From Ornithinibacillus contaminans (GTDB lineage: Bacteria; Bacillota; Bacilli; Bacillales; Amphibacillaceae): 64,000 bases of DNA. Of the stretch, positions 51,875 to 60,475 are shown piece by piece (within the stretch, counting starts at the first letter, position 1; every line of letters begins with the position of its first letter). Where the stretch lies: assembly GCF_001038425.2 (NCBI RefSeq), contig NZ_LDPV02000050.1:124001-188000 (forward strand), given 5' to 3'. The notes below the pieces were generated by a model. That model saw only the letters and a list, made by a program, of their open reading frames with translations. It was not told the origin of the DNA and ran no database searches. A program made the position numbers and the translations under genes.

Positions 51875-52613
51875 TTGCATCCCCTCCCAGCAGTGACAAT
51901 GTATCGATTATTTTTTGGAAAAAGGCTTGGCGATTATCGCCGCGGTGAATTTCTGAATAAAAATTCCCATCACGAATGAAGATGACACGATTACAATAGC
52001 TTGCTGCTTGCGGATCATGTGTCACAAGCATCATCGTTGTTTTTTCCTTTTGATTAATGGACTCAAGCATTGCCATCACATCTTTAGAGGCTTTCGAGTC
52101 TAAATTCCCGGTCGGTTCATCTGCTAGTAACAGCTGTGGGGAATGAATCATGGCTCTGGCTATTGCTACTCGTTGCGCTTGTCCACCAGAAATTTCATAC
52201 GTACGCTTATTCATAATAGGCGTAATCCCTAGCTTTTCCGCTATTTCATGTGCCTTTTGCTTCATTTCCTTTACCTTCTTCCCGTCCAAGGTCAACGGCA
52301 AGACAATATTTTCTTCCACGGTTAAGGTGTGAAGCAAATTAAAATCCTGGAATACAAAGCCAAGCGATTGTCGACGGAATTTGGCAAGAGCATCTTTTTT
52401 CAAGGTGTGTGGGTTATTTCCGTTAATTAAAATTTCACCAGTTGTTGGTTCATCAATTGTTGCGATCATATTAAGTAGCGTTGTTTTCCCGCTACCAGAC
52501 GGACCCATAATCCCAACGAATTCCCCTTCTTCAATCGTTAAATTAATATCAGTTAATGCTCGGTAAGCGACTTTACCTTCATAAATTTTGCTTACTTGTT
52601 TTACAGTTAACAT
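51849..52613 (-). CDS. BceA-type ABC transporter ATP-binding protein
   Basis: 254-residue ATPase: Walker A GIMGPSGSGKTTLLN, Q-loop VFQDFNLLHTLTVEENI, signature ISGGQAQRVAIARA, Walker B LLLADEPTGNLDSKA and LVTHDPQAA. Works as dimer with the BceB-type permease. GGAAGGAG precedes the ATG. Its 3' end overlaps the permease gene by 26 bases. The kinase and regulator genes stand upstream, separated by the large hairpin repeat. Confidence 0.93.
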   Translation of the reverse strand: MLTVKQVSKIYEGKVAYRALTDINLTIEEGEFVGIMGPSGSGKTTLLNMIATIDEPTTGEILINGNNPHTLKKDALAKFRRQSLGFVFQDFNLLHTLTVEENIVLPLTLDGKKVKEMKQKAHEIAEKLGITPIMNKRTYEISGGQAQRVAIARAMIHSPQLLLADEPTGNLDSKASKDVMAMLESINQKEKTTMMLVTHDPQAASYCNRVIFIRDGNFYSEIHRGDNRQAFFQKIIDTLSLLGGDANDLSSVRV

Positions 52614-52720
52614 GACTAAAATCTCCTTCCACTAACGAATCTAACGTTAGTGTACCGCTCACACGCCAATTCAAACTATCGATTCAGCTTTCACTTTCCT
52701 TACAGTGGTGTAAGGTTTTG

Positions 52721-52948
52721 GGGCTGGGAAAAAAGTGTTAATGGTTAGATAAAAACCGAACGTTGGTGCACGATACCCGCTCCGGGAATATACTTCGCTT
52801 TCCGCGGGGGCTGCTGAGCCTCCTCGCGCTTACGCACTGCGGGGTCTCACCTAAGCCCTTCCTCCCGCAGGAGTCTTCGTATATTCCCTACGCTGAATCA
52901 GTGCATTGTTCGTCCTTTTATCTTTTCATTTTACTTATGTCCCAGCCT
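52721..52948. repeat. Long-hairpin dispersed repeat, copy 4 (with GC-rich core)
   Basis: Outer arms GGCTGGGA (52722-52729) / TCCCAGCC (52940-52947). Between them CGGGAATATAC, GCATTGTTCG and TTTTATCTTTTCATTTTACTT match the other copies. An extra 105-bp GC-rich core (52784-52888), bounded by GGGAATATAC / GTATATTCCC, contains CGCGGGG and CTCCCGCAGGAGTCTTCG. The right arm encodes the last residues and stop of the histidine kinase gene. Confidence 0.85.
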
Positions 52949-53939
52949 CAAGGTTTTGTGTTTCTGAGAATATAATTCGGCATGTCGTCCCTTCCTTCAC
53001 CACAGATTCCACCTCCATCCGGTGCCCGAGATGGTCTGCCGCTTCCTTAGTTAAAAACAGACCCATACCAGTTGATTCCCGAAACTCCCGTCCGTTTTCT
53101 CCCGTATAAAACGGATCAAAAATACGGTTTATATCGGTTGCTGGGATTCCAACGCCAAAGTCCTTCACTTCTAATACCGCTTCTTTATTTCGTTCATAAA
53201 TAGAAATAACGATACGATTACTTTTCCGAGCAGAATATTTCACGGCATTGGTAACGAGTTGTGTCAGGATAAAAAACAACCATTTTTCATCGGTTTCTAC
53301 GGTAATGCCTTCCTTTGCTACCGCTAGCTTTGGATAGACTTGATTGCGTATGTAGTAGCGTTTATTCTCGCCATTGACATCATTCACAACGTCGGAAAGC
53401 AAAACTGGTTTGATATGAAAATCCTGCTCAATCGTCCGAAGGCGGGCCATATAAAGAACGGTATTTAACCCCGTTTTCATTCGCTCTGTCTCTTCCCGAA
53501 TACTTGATGAATCAGGCTCATCTAAATTCTGCGCTGTCAGTTCAATCACCGAGAGCGGTGTTTTCATTTGGTGCACCCATTGATCCATAAAACGCCTGTG
53601 TTCTGCCTGTTGATCCTCCGCTGATTTAAGCTTCGTTTGATACAGCTTGTACTGATCCCGTAATAACGAATCCAGCGCCATAGAAATAGGTGCTTGTTCC
53701 GTCTTCTGAATCGATTCATCCAATGTTGCTAGTGGCCTACTCAGGCGCTGGAAAAATCGTTGATGGCTGACGTATTGATAAGACAAATAGCAACCAAGCA
53801 GGAAAAAGCTAAGAAAAATCACATACAAGAATAGCTTCCAATCCCGATAACCAGCAAGCCAAAAAATACCTACCACGACAGTAAGCTGGATGAACTGGGT
53901 CACTACTAAAAGTGCATGCTCCTTGAGAAACAGCCTCAT
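52935..53939 (-). CDS. BceS-type intramembrane-sensing histidine kinase
   Basis: 334-residue kinase with two N-terminal helices (about 10-30 and 35-55) and almost no extracytoplasmic loop, the intramembrane-sensing design. Phosphoacceptor segment FMDQWVHQMKTPLSVIEL, N box LVTNAVKYS, G1 DFGVGIP and G2 STGMGLFLTK. The partner transporter is expected to pass the antibiotic signal. Its ATG overlaps the regulator stop by four bases. The last residues LEAGT and stop are encoded by the dispersed repeat. Confidence 0.92.
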   Translation of the reverse strand: MRLFLKEHALLVVTQFIQLTVVVGIFWLAGYRDWKLFLYVIFLSFFLLGCYLSYQYVSHQRFFQRLSRPLATLDESIQKTEQAPISMALDSLLRDQYKLYQTKLKSAEDQQAEHRRFMDQWVHQMKTPLSVIELTAQNLDEPDSSSIREETERMKTGLNTVLYMARLRTIEQDFHIKPVLLSDVVNDVNGENKRYYIRNQVYPKLAVAKEGITVETDEKWLFFILTQLVTNAVKYSARKSNRIVISIYERNKEAVLEVKDFGVGIPATDINRIFDPFYTGENGREFRESTGMGLFLTKEAADHLGHRMEVESVVKEGTTCRIIFSETQNLEAGT

Positions 53940-54643
53940 CCTTCAGCCTCCTTGCTCCAGGAGACATGTAACCGGTAGCCTGCACCCCTGACGGTTTCCA
54001 CCGCATCTGTTATACCAAGCTCTTGAAACTTTTTCCGAACCCTTGTGATGTTCACGTTCAGCGTATTTTCATCGACATAGGCGATGTCATCCCACAATTT
54101 CTCCAGTAAATCCTCCCGTCCGGCTACCCTTGGATAACGCTCCATCAAACTTTCGATGATATCTGCTTCTTTTTTGGATAGGGAGACGGTTTGCTTATGA
54201 TAGGATAATTCCAGCCTTTCCGGAAAAAGCTCCAAACCGAATTTTTCCAGCACGCGTTCTTCTGCTTTCGCCGCATACTCCCCGTATGCACGACGAAGCT
54301 GACTACGGATTTTTGCCATAACGACTTCCGCGTGGAACGGCTTGGTTATGTAGTCATCTGCCCCATTTTCAAGTGCCATTACTTGATCCATTTCCCCAAT
54401 TCGAGCTGAGATAAAGATAACTGGACAGATCGATTGCTTGCGAATTTGCCGGCACCAGTAATACCCATCATAGCGCGGCAAATTAATATCTAATAAAACT
54501 AAATCAGGTTTTACCGTATGAAATGCGTCCATAACGTGTTCGAAATCTGTTACCCTTGTGACGTCAAACCCATAATTATCGATATAGTCTTGGAGATGCT
54601 CCGCAATTTTCGGATCATCCTCCACGATCATAATTTTTTGCAT
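53936..54643 (-). CDS. BceR-type response regulator
   Basis: 235-residue OmpR-family regulator: acidic pocket VEDD, phosphoacceptor in LVLLDINLPRYDGYYWCRQIR, conserved Lys in DDYITKPFH, and a winged helix ending NVNITRVRKKFQELG...VETVRGAGYRL. DGYYWCRQIR is characteristic of the BceR/YtsA subgroup. It should activate the bceAB-type transporter genes downstream when cell-wall antibiotics are present. The ribosome site is weak (GGCGGTG). Confidence 0.92.
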   Translation of the reverse strand: MQKIMIVEDDPKIAEHLQDYIDNYGFDVTRVTDFEHVMDAFHTVKPDLVLLDINLPRYDGYYWCRQIRKQSICPVIFISARIGEMDQVMALENGADDYITKPFHAEVVMAKIRSQLRRAYGEYAAKAEERVLEKFGLELFPERLELSYHKQTVSLSKKEADIIESLMERYPRVAGREDLLEKLWDDIAYVDENTLNVNITRVRKKFQELGITDAVETVRGAGYRLHVSWSKEAEG

Positions 54644-54722
54644 CGAATCACCGCCCTCTTTTTCAAATCCATTATGGCATAGAAGAAAAATATCTACAAA
54701 ATTGAACCAAGTCTAGTAGAAA

Positions 54723-54760
54723 AATGGGCATAACAATTTTCCATTGTCATGCCCATTATT
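54723..54760. terminator. Terminator of the HxlR gene
   Basis: AATGGGCATAACAAT / ATTGTCATGCCCATT stem, T/A-rich flanks. Confidence 0.82.
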
Positions 54761-54771
54761 ACGTCATCACT

Positions 54772-55140
54772 TTAGTTTAAATGTTCGTTTAAGATATTTT
54801 CCTCTAAGACAGATGTATCGCCATACACTTTGATAATATGTTTTTCTCCCCACATACATAGTGCATCTAAAATGCCTTGGAGGCTTTTGCCATATTCGCT
54901 TAGCTCATATTCCACTTTTGGTGGGACTTGGTTATAGACGATTCGGTTAATAACACCGTCTTCTTCTAGCTCGCGTAGTTGCTGGGTTAACATCTTTTGC
55001 GTAATGTTAGGCATTAGTCGTTTTAGTTCACTTGTTCTTCTCTTACCATGATTCAAATGGCATAGAATAACACATTTCCATTTGCCACCGATTACTTCTA
55101 GTGTTGCTTCTACCGATATATTGTACTTCTTTTCCTTCAT
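54772..55140 (-). CDS. HxlR-family regulator (YtcD-like)
   Basis: 122-residue winged-helix regulator: VIGGKWKCVILCHLNHGKRRTSELKRLMPNITQKMLTQQLREL is the HxlR signature and there is one cysteine near the DNA-binding helix (Cys33 region) and another in LCMWGEKH, possible redox sensors. ATG 55140 has GGGAGGG upstream. It is divergent from the MFS and aldo-keto reductase genes, the same layout as ytcD-ytbDE in B. subtilis, so it probably represses or activates them. Confidence 0.9.
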   Translation of the reverse strand: MKEKKYNISVEATLEVIGGKWKCVILCHLNHGKRRTSELKRLMPNITQKMLTQQLRELEEDGVINRIVYNQVPPKVEYELSEYGKSLQGILDALCMWGEKHIIKVYGDTSVLEENILNEHLN

Positions 55141-55168
55141 AGAAAATCCCTCCCAATGGATAGGCACT

Positions 55169-55223
55169 AAAAAGTACCTATATAACTTTTTGGTTCCTAT
55201 ATCACTTTAAAGTGCGTACTTTT
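55169..55223. promoter_or_regulatory. Candidate HxlR operator region
   Basis: Inverted pair AAAAAGTAC (55169-55177) / GTACTTTT (55216-55223) encloses two direct copies of TNCCTATATNACTTT 19 bp apart. It lies between the divergent start codons. Confidence 0.55.
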
Positions 55224-55340
55224 CTTTTTCTCACATAAGCACCATAATAACATTTGCCGGTCAAAAATAATAGCATTTATCTAAAATCGTTCCCATTTTG
55301 GCCTTATATTACTACGAAATAGGTAAGGAGGAGAAAAAGT

Positions 55341-56519
55341 ATGCCTATTGAAAAAAGAAGAAGCACATTTGCATTGCTTGCATTAGCAATAAGTGCATTT
55401 GCCATTGGCACAACAGAATTTATCAGTGTTGGATTATTGCCGTTAATTTCAAATGACTTAGGAGTTTCGATTACAACTGCTGGATTAACGGTTTCCCTAT
55501 ATGCCTTAGGTGTCACATTCGGTGCACCAGTTCTAACATCCATAACGTCCGGAATGTCTCGCAAAACCTTATTAATCTGGATTATGGTCATCTTTCTTGT
55601 AGGAAACAGCATCGCTGCTGGTGCCAGTAGTATTGGCGTACTACTTGTTGCACGCGTGATTTCAGCCTTTTCACACGGGATTTTCATGTCGATTGGTTCC
55701 ACGATTGCGGCCGATTTAGTTCCCGAAAATAGACGAGCTAGTGCGATCTCCATAATGTTCACCGGGCTAACGGTTGCAACCGTAACAGGGGTACCATTTG
55801 GAACCTTTATTGGGCAGCAATTTGGCTGGCGCATTGCCTTCTTAATCATTGTTGCTGTCGGGTTAATTGCACTCATTGCAAATAGCATCCTAGTTCCTGG
55901 GGATTTACGAAACGGGAATAAAATTTCCTTTAAAGATCAATTCAAATTAATTACGAATGGTCGCCTGTTGCTTGTATTCATTATTACAGCACTTGGGTAT
56001 GGTGGGACGTTTGTTGTTTTTACTTATTTATCCCCATTACTACACACAATCACCGGCTTCCAAGAGGAAACAGTCGCTATTATTTTACTCGTATATGGCG
56101 TGGCTATTGCAATTGGGAATATGATTGGCGGAAAACTAGCGAATCACAATCCTATTAAAGCTTTAGTATATATGTTTATCGTACAAGCTGTGATCCTGTT
56201 CACGTTACACTTCACAGCACCATTTAAGACGATTGGGTTAATCACCATCATTCTAATGGGACTTTTGGCGTTCATGAATGTGCCTGGATTACAAGTCTAT
56301 GTCGTCACGCTAGCAGAACGTTTTGTCCCCACTGCTGTAGATGTAGCCTCTGCGATAAATATCGCTGCCTTTAATGCCGGAATAGCGATTGGTTCTTATT
56401 TTGGTGGCGTCATTACAGACTCGATTGGCCTAATTCATACCGCTTGGGTCGGTGCCTTGATGGTACTTATCGCGGCACTGCTTGCAATCTGGAGCAACAT
56501 TTTAGAAAAGAAAAATTAA
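55341..56519 (+). CDS. MFS transporter (YtbD/AraJ-like)
   Basis: 392-residue major facilitator with twelve hydrophobic segments. FAIGTTEFISVGLLPLISND is the usual opening of the AraJ/YtbD drug:H+ antiporter group; ARVISAFSHGIFMSIGSTIAADLVPENRRASAIS is the motif between helices 4 and 6. AAGGAGGAG precedes the ATG. Forms an operon with the aldo-keto reductase 18 bases downstream; export of a toxic electrophile or drug is plausible but unproven. Confidence 0.9.
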   Translation: MPIEKRRSTFALLALAISAFAIGTTEFISVGLLPLISNDLGVSITTAGLTVSLYALGVTFGAPVLTSITSGMSRKTLLIWIMVIFLVGNSIAAGASSIGVLLVARVISAFSHGIFMSIGSTIAADLVPENRRASAISIMFTGLTVATVTGVPFGTFIGQQFGWRIAFLIIVAVGLIALIANSILVPGDLRNGNKISFKDQFKLITNGRLLLVFIITALGYGGTFVVFTYLSPLLHTITGFQEETVAIILLVYGVAIAIGNMIGGKLANHNPIKALVYMFIVQAVILFTLHFTAPFKTIGLITIILMGLLAFMNVPGLQVYVVTLAERFVPTAVDVASAINIAAFNAGIAIGSYFGGVITDSIGLIHTAWVGALMVLIAALLAIWSNILEKKN

Positions 56520-56537
56520 TTATTGGAGGAATACAAG

Positions 56538-57380
56538 ATGATCACAACTTTACAAGATACAACAACATTAACGAACGGTGTGAAAATGCCTTGGCTAGGA
56601 CTTGGCGTATTTCTAGTTGAGGAAGGTCCTGAGCTAATCAATGCCGTAAAATCTGCCATCAAACACGGATACCGTAGCATTGATACGGCAGCAATTTATG
56701 AAAATGAAGCAGGCGTTGGCCAAGCAATTCAGGAAGGATTAGCAGAAACAGGACTACCAAGAGAAGAACTCTTTGTTACATCAAAAGTTTGGAATGCGGA
56801 TTTAGGATACGAAGCAACACTTGCAGCCTTTGAAACGTCGTTAAACAAGCTTGGTCTTGACTATTTAGACCTGTACCTGATTCACTGGCCAGTTGAAGGC
56901 AAATACCAGGATGCTTGGCGAGCATTAGAAACTCTATACAAAGCTGGTAAAATAAAAGCAATTGGTGTGAGTAATTTCCAAATCCATCATTTGAAAACAT
57001 TATTGGAAACAGCAGAAATTAAACCTATGATCAATCAAGTAGAGCGCCATCCTCGCTTAACACAGGAAGAGCTAATTGCTTTCTGCCGTGAGCAAGACAT
57101 CCAAGTGGAAGCGTGGTCTCCACTTATGCAGGGTCAGCTATTTGATAACCCGGTTTTACACGAAATCGCTACGAAATACGGAAAAAGCATCGCACAAATT
57201 ATTATTCGTTGGGACTTACAGCAAGGCATCGTAACCATTCCAAAGTCTACAAAAGAACATCGGATTATCGAAAATTCATCTGTGTTTGATTTCACGTTAA
57301 CAGCTGAAGATATGGCGAAAATCGATCAACTAAACCAAAATCACCGCGTCGGTCCAGATCCGGACAATTTTGATTTTTAA
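56538..57380 (+). CDS. Aldo/keto reductase (YtbE-like)
   Basis: 280-residue NADPH-dependent reductase of the 2,5-diketogluconate reductase group. Catalytic residues: Asp in SIDTAAIYENE (Tyr in the same stretch), Lys in LFVTSKVWNADLG and His in LYLIHWPVEG; the cofactor 2'-phosphate site is IPKSTKEHRIIEN. GGAGG precedes ATG 56538. Likely detoxifies aldehydes or ketoaldehydes; co-transcribed with the MFS gene under HxlR control. Confidence 0.93.
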   Translation: MITTLQDTTTLTNGVKMPWLGLGVFLVEEGPELINAVKSAIKHGYRSIDTAAIYENEAGVGQAIQEGLAETGLPREELFVTSKVWNADLGYEATLAAFETSLNKLGLDYLDLYLIHWPVEGKYQDAWRALETLYKAGKIKAIGVSNFQIHHLKTLLETAEIKPMINQVERHPRLTQEELIAFCREQDIQVEAWSPLMQGQLFDNPVLHEIATKYGKSIAQIIIRWDLQQGIVTIPKSTKEHRIIENSSVFDFTLTAEDMAKIDQLNQNHRVGPDPDNFDF

Positions 57381-57390
57381 TAATAACAGC

Positions 57391-57425
57391 AAGATGGACT
57401 TCTCCCGTTAGAGGTCCATCTTTTA
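57391..57425. terminator. Bidirectional terminator
   Basis: AAGATGGAC-TTCT / AGAGGTCCATCTT stem and T-run, between convergent genes. Confidence 0.88.
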
Positions 57426-57989
57426 CGTTTCAGCTGTAATATTAATAAACTTCACCAATTGCTCATTCAAATAACTAACCGGATAGGAAAAATCATGTTG
57501 ATACCAGTCAAGGATCATCCCAATAATCGCATTGGCTTGATAGGCACTATGAAGCTCATGATTAATCCCTTCAGCTAACAACCCCACTTGGTCATGTAGT
57601 AGCAATGCTTTGACTTCCTCAAACAATAAATAGTAATACATCATCGGTACTTTTTTGGAAAAAATAATTCGGTAAAACTCTTGATATTTCGCAATATGAT
57701 CAAAGATCTGAATCGTATTTGGATCTAATTCACTCGTTTTGAGGACGGACACATGACGGTAAGGCTCCTGGTAGGAATTTGCTAAATCTGCTGTAATTTC
57801 TTTAAAATACTCTTCAAATAAATCTTCTACTTGATTGTAATGTAAATAAAACGTTCCTCGATTTACCTTTGCCATTCTACAAATCTCGGAAATCGTAATC
57901 TCCTCTAATACCTTCTTCTGTAATAATTCTAATAGCGCATGGTGCAAGGATTCTTTCGTTTTCACCACTCGTAAATCAATATGGGACAT
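57423..57989 (-). CDS. TetR-family regulator
   Basis: 188-residue TetR/AcrR repressor: helix-turn-helix KVLEEITISEICRMAKVNRGTFYLHYNQVEDLF, then a C-terminal ligand/dimer domain of the TetR_C_8 type (ANAIIGMILDWYQHDFSYP). ATG 57989 has AAGAGGTG 5 bases upstream. It is divergent from the SDR gene and likely represses both through the dyads between them. Confidence 0.9.
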   Translation of the reverse strand: MSHIDLRVVKTKESLHHALLELLQKKVLEEITISEICRMAKVNRGTFYLHYNQVEDLFEEYFKEITADLANSYQEPYRHVSVLKTSELDPNTIQIFDHIAKYQEFYRIIFSKKVPMMYYYLLFEEVKALLLHDQVGLLAEGINHELHSAYQANAIIGMILDWYQHDFSYPVSYLNEQLVKFINITAET

Positions 57990-58000
57990 TTTTTCACCTC

Positions 58001-58113
58001 TTATTGAACATATTATCGCTAATGTGTTAATTAATGAACAGAATGCATTTTTTTGCTTATTGTAAGCACTATCATTTCCTATTATAATTTTTATTGAACA
58101 ACTGTACAATAAA
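58001..58113. promoter_or_regulatory. TetR-type operators between divergent genes
   Basis: TTTATTGAACAA / CTGTACAATAAA (58090-58113) is a 24-bp dyad with 10 of 12 pairs; a related weaker dyad starting TTATTGAACATAT lies at 58001-58034, next to the regulator start. Confidence 0.6.
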
Positions 58114-58133
58114 TTTGAAGGAGGCTGTTTTAC

Positions 58134-58892
58134 ATGAGATTAGAAAACAAAGTAGCAATCGTTACTGGTGCTGCATCTGGAATGGGTAAAGCTATTGCAG
58201 AGGGCTATGCAAAAGAAGGTGCAAAAGTTGTTGTATCGGATTTAAACCTAGAAGGTGCACAAGCGGTAGTAGATGGTATTAAAGCTAATGGCGGAGAAGC
58301 TATTGCTGTTTCTGCAAACGTGGCATCAGAAGAAGATGTGAAACGCTTATTTGATGAAACAACGGTCACTTTTGGTAAATTAGATATTTTAGTAAACAAT
58401 GCTGGTATTATGGATGGCATGGAACCGGTTGGCGAAATTTCTGACGAGCGCTGGGAGAAGGTGTTTGCGGTTAATACAACTGCTGTGATGAAATCCATGC
58501 GTATTGCGGTGAACCTTTTCTTAGAGCAAGGTCACGGTACAATCGTAAACAACATTTCTGCAGGTGGTTTGTATGGTGCTAGAGCTGGTGCAGCATATAC
58601 TGCCTCTAAGCATGCGGTTGTTGGATTAACGAAAAACACGGCATTCATGTATGCAAACAAAAACATCCGTTGTAATGGAATCGCACCAGGTGCTGTCATA
58701 ACGAACATCACTTCTTCTATGACAAACATTAGTGAATATGGTGCCGGTCGCCAACAATTAGGGTTAGCAATCAACCCTCGCGCTGGTCAACCAGAAGAAA
58801 TCGCACAATTAGCGATCTTCCTAGGTTCAGACGAAGCAAGCTTTGTGAATGGACAAGTTATCGCTGTTGATGGCGGTTGGACTGCTTACTAA
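58134..58892 (+). CDS. Short-chain dehydrogenase/reductase
   Basis: 252-residue classical SDR: cofactor loop TGAASGMGKAIA, NNAG motif in LVNNAGIMDG, catalytic Ser in IVNNISAGG, Tyr-x3-Lys in AYTASKHAVVG, and the C-terminal VNGQVIAVDGGWTAY. Asp in VVSDLNLEG favours NAD(H). Substrate unknown. AAGGAGG precedes the ATG. Regulated probably by the divergent TetR protein. Confidence 0.92.
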   Translation: MRLENKVAIVTGAASGMGKAIAEGYAKEGAKVVVSDLNLEGAQAVVDGIKANGGEAIAVSANVASEEDVKRLFDETTVTFGKLDILVNNAGIMDGMEPVGEISDERWEKVFAVNTTAVMKSMRIAVNLFLEQGHGTIVNNISAGGLYGARAGAAYTASKHAVVGLTKNTAFMYANKNIRCNGIAPGAVITNITSSMTNISEYGAGRQQLGLAINPRAGQPEEIAQLAIFLGSDEASFVNGQVIAVDGGWTAY

Positions 58893-58916
58893 GCACATAA
58901 TTGATTACAATTTTTT

Positions 58917-58949
58917 GAGACCACCATTTCGTGGTCTTATTTTTTTTGC
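58917..58949 (+). terminator. Terminator of the SDR gene
   Basis: AGACCAC / GTGGTCT stem followed by a T-run. Confidence 0.88.
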
Positions 58950-59087
58950 TGGTTTAAGAGGTTATGAAAATCTCGTGACAAATTGCGAAAGACAAGGCTA
59001 TATAAATCGATTACATGTATACTTATATTAGTTATCATCAACCTAATGAAAAGTCATCATTAATTTTGTAGCTGGGGGATTAATAGA

Positions 59088-59702
59088 TTGAAGAAATTTA
59101 TTAAAGGATTCCTTATATTTATCGCAATTATGTGGGTATTTCATACATTATCCAAGAATTTCATGGTTGATCCTACCTTTGAAAAATTTATTGCTAAAAA
59201 AGATCAAGTGTTAACCAATGAATCTCTGTGGATACTAATGATCCGAATTCATATTTTACTAGCTATCATTTCCCTTATTACCGGGCCGTTGGGAGTAATC
59301 AAGGAGATTCGCAATAAATCCATTACTTTTCACCGTTGGAACGGTCGCGTGTATGTCCTAACGATACTATTAAATTTCATTCCAGGTATCTATGTTTCTC
59401 TTTTTGCAACCGGAGGATGGCCAAGCACATTAGGCTTTCTTATTTTGAATACATTATGGCTCGGAACAACTATACGCGGGTACTTGCTCATCCGACAGAA
59501 AAAAAGAAATTTACATCGAAAATGGATGATTCGAAGCTTCTTGCTAGCCTTTGCCAACATGACGATTTATATTGTGGTGTTACTCACCCATAGCATCTTG
59601 AATTTTCCTTATGGGACTTCGTATACGATTGCTGTTTGGTTATGCTGGATTCTCAACCTGCTACTAGCAGAAATTCTTATTCGGAAAAAGGTATTTCTAT
59701 AG
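59088..59702 (+). CDS. DUF2306-type membrane protein
   Basis: 204-residue protein with about six hydrophobic segments. The DUF2306 pattern is visible: IHILLAIISLITGPLGV, SITFHRWNGRVYV (conserved His) and RNLHRKWMIRSFLLAFANM (second His and Arg). Conserved histidines inside membrane helices may bind haem in some relatives, but function is unknown. TTG 59088 follows GGGGGA. Convergent with the XRE gene. Confidence 0.8.
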   Translation: MKKFIKGFLIFIAIMWVFHTLSKNFMVDPTFEKFIAKKDQVLTNESLWILMIRIHILLAIISLITGPLGVIKEIRNKSITFHRWNGRVYVLTILLNFIPGIYVSLFATGGWPSTLGFLILNTLWLGTTIRGYLLIRQKKRNLHRKWMIRSFLLAFANMTIYIVVLLTHSILNFPYGTSYTIAVWLCWILNLLLAEILIRKKVFL

Positions 59703-59726
59703 AATTTTATTGTTGATTAGTTATAT

Positions 59727-59763
59727 AGAAATGAGAATACACCAACGGCATATTCTCATTTCT
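59727..59763. terminator. Bidirectional terminator
   Basis: AGAAATGAGAATA / TATTCTCATTTCT perfect stem with 11-base loop. Confidence 0.88.
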
Positions 59764-59783
59764 AGGTTAAGTAGTTATTTTGA

Positions 59784-60236
59784 CTAGTCTTCTTTATATT
59801 TACCCTTCACCGCTTCAGAACCGATACCTGCAACAACCATTAAAACTAAGGGGACAAAATTCCAAAGGAAAGATCCACCAAACAACGTTATATCTAGTGC
59901 AGTAAATTTCGTTAATAGAATACCCACTATTTTAACTACGAATAGAATTAGTCCGATGACAAATAAAATATCAAACGTAAATTTTAATTTCGGATGTGCT
60001 AATTGTTTACTATCGTTTATGACTTTCTCTTTCAATTCATCATCGCTCCTTAATAATTCATCAACTGTGACCTCAAATAGATCACTTACCTTTAGTAGAA
60101 CTTCGATACTTGGATAGTTTTGGCCGTTCTCCCATTTCGAAACAGACTGCCGACTAACAAATAGTTTTTCTGCCAGCTCTTCTTGAGACCAACCTCTATT
60201 CGTTCTCTCCTTTTTGAGCTTTTCACCGAATTCCAT
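59784..60236 (-). CDS. XRE-family regulator with membrane-anchored tail
   Basis: 150-residue protein: helix-turn-helix at residues 5-60 (WSQEELAEKLFVSRQSVSKWENGQNYPSI), a charged linker, and two hydrophobic segments (about 88-107 and 117-137). Membrane-tethered XRE regulators of this type are common in Firmicutes and often respond to envelope state. AAAGGTG precedes the ATG. Target unknown; no partner gene adjacent. Confidence 0.87.
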   Translation of the reverse strand: MEFGEKLKKERTNRGWSQEELAEKLFVSRQSVSKWENGQNYPSIEVLLKVSDLFEVTVDELLRSDDELKEKVINDSKQLAHPKLKFTFDILFVIGLILFVVKIVGILLTKFTALDITLFGGSFLWNFVPLVLMVVAGIGSEAVKGKYKED

Positions 60237-60410
60237 ATTGTAATCACCTTTCTGTTAACTATATCTCATTATGATTAGATTCCGAATAAAATGTAAAGCT
60301 AGTTATTGTTGCATGGTGCCGCAACCGTTAGTTGCCACCGGTTAATCCTAGCACTTATCCATTCGATTGCTGCTATTAGTATATACTAACCAACATTCTA
60401 CCTTACCATA

Positions 60411-60444
60411 AGAAAAGAAAGCAGAAGTGCTACCTCCTGCTTTC
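60411..60444 (-). terminator. Terminator of the amidase gene
   Basis: GAAAGCAG / CTGCTTTC stem followed by TTTTCTT on the minus strand. Confidence 0.78.
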
Positions 60445-60475
60445 TTCCGTCTTTCATACCATTAATAGGATTGTC

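Noticed and set aside
55304-55888. 194-residue open frame antisense to the MFS transporter
   Set aside because: Lies wholly against a well-supported transporter gene, with no ribosome site and low-complexity composition.
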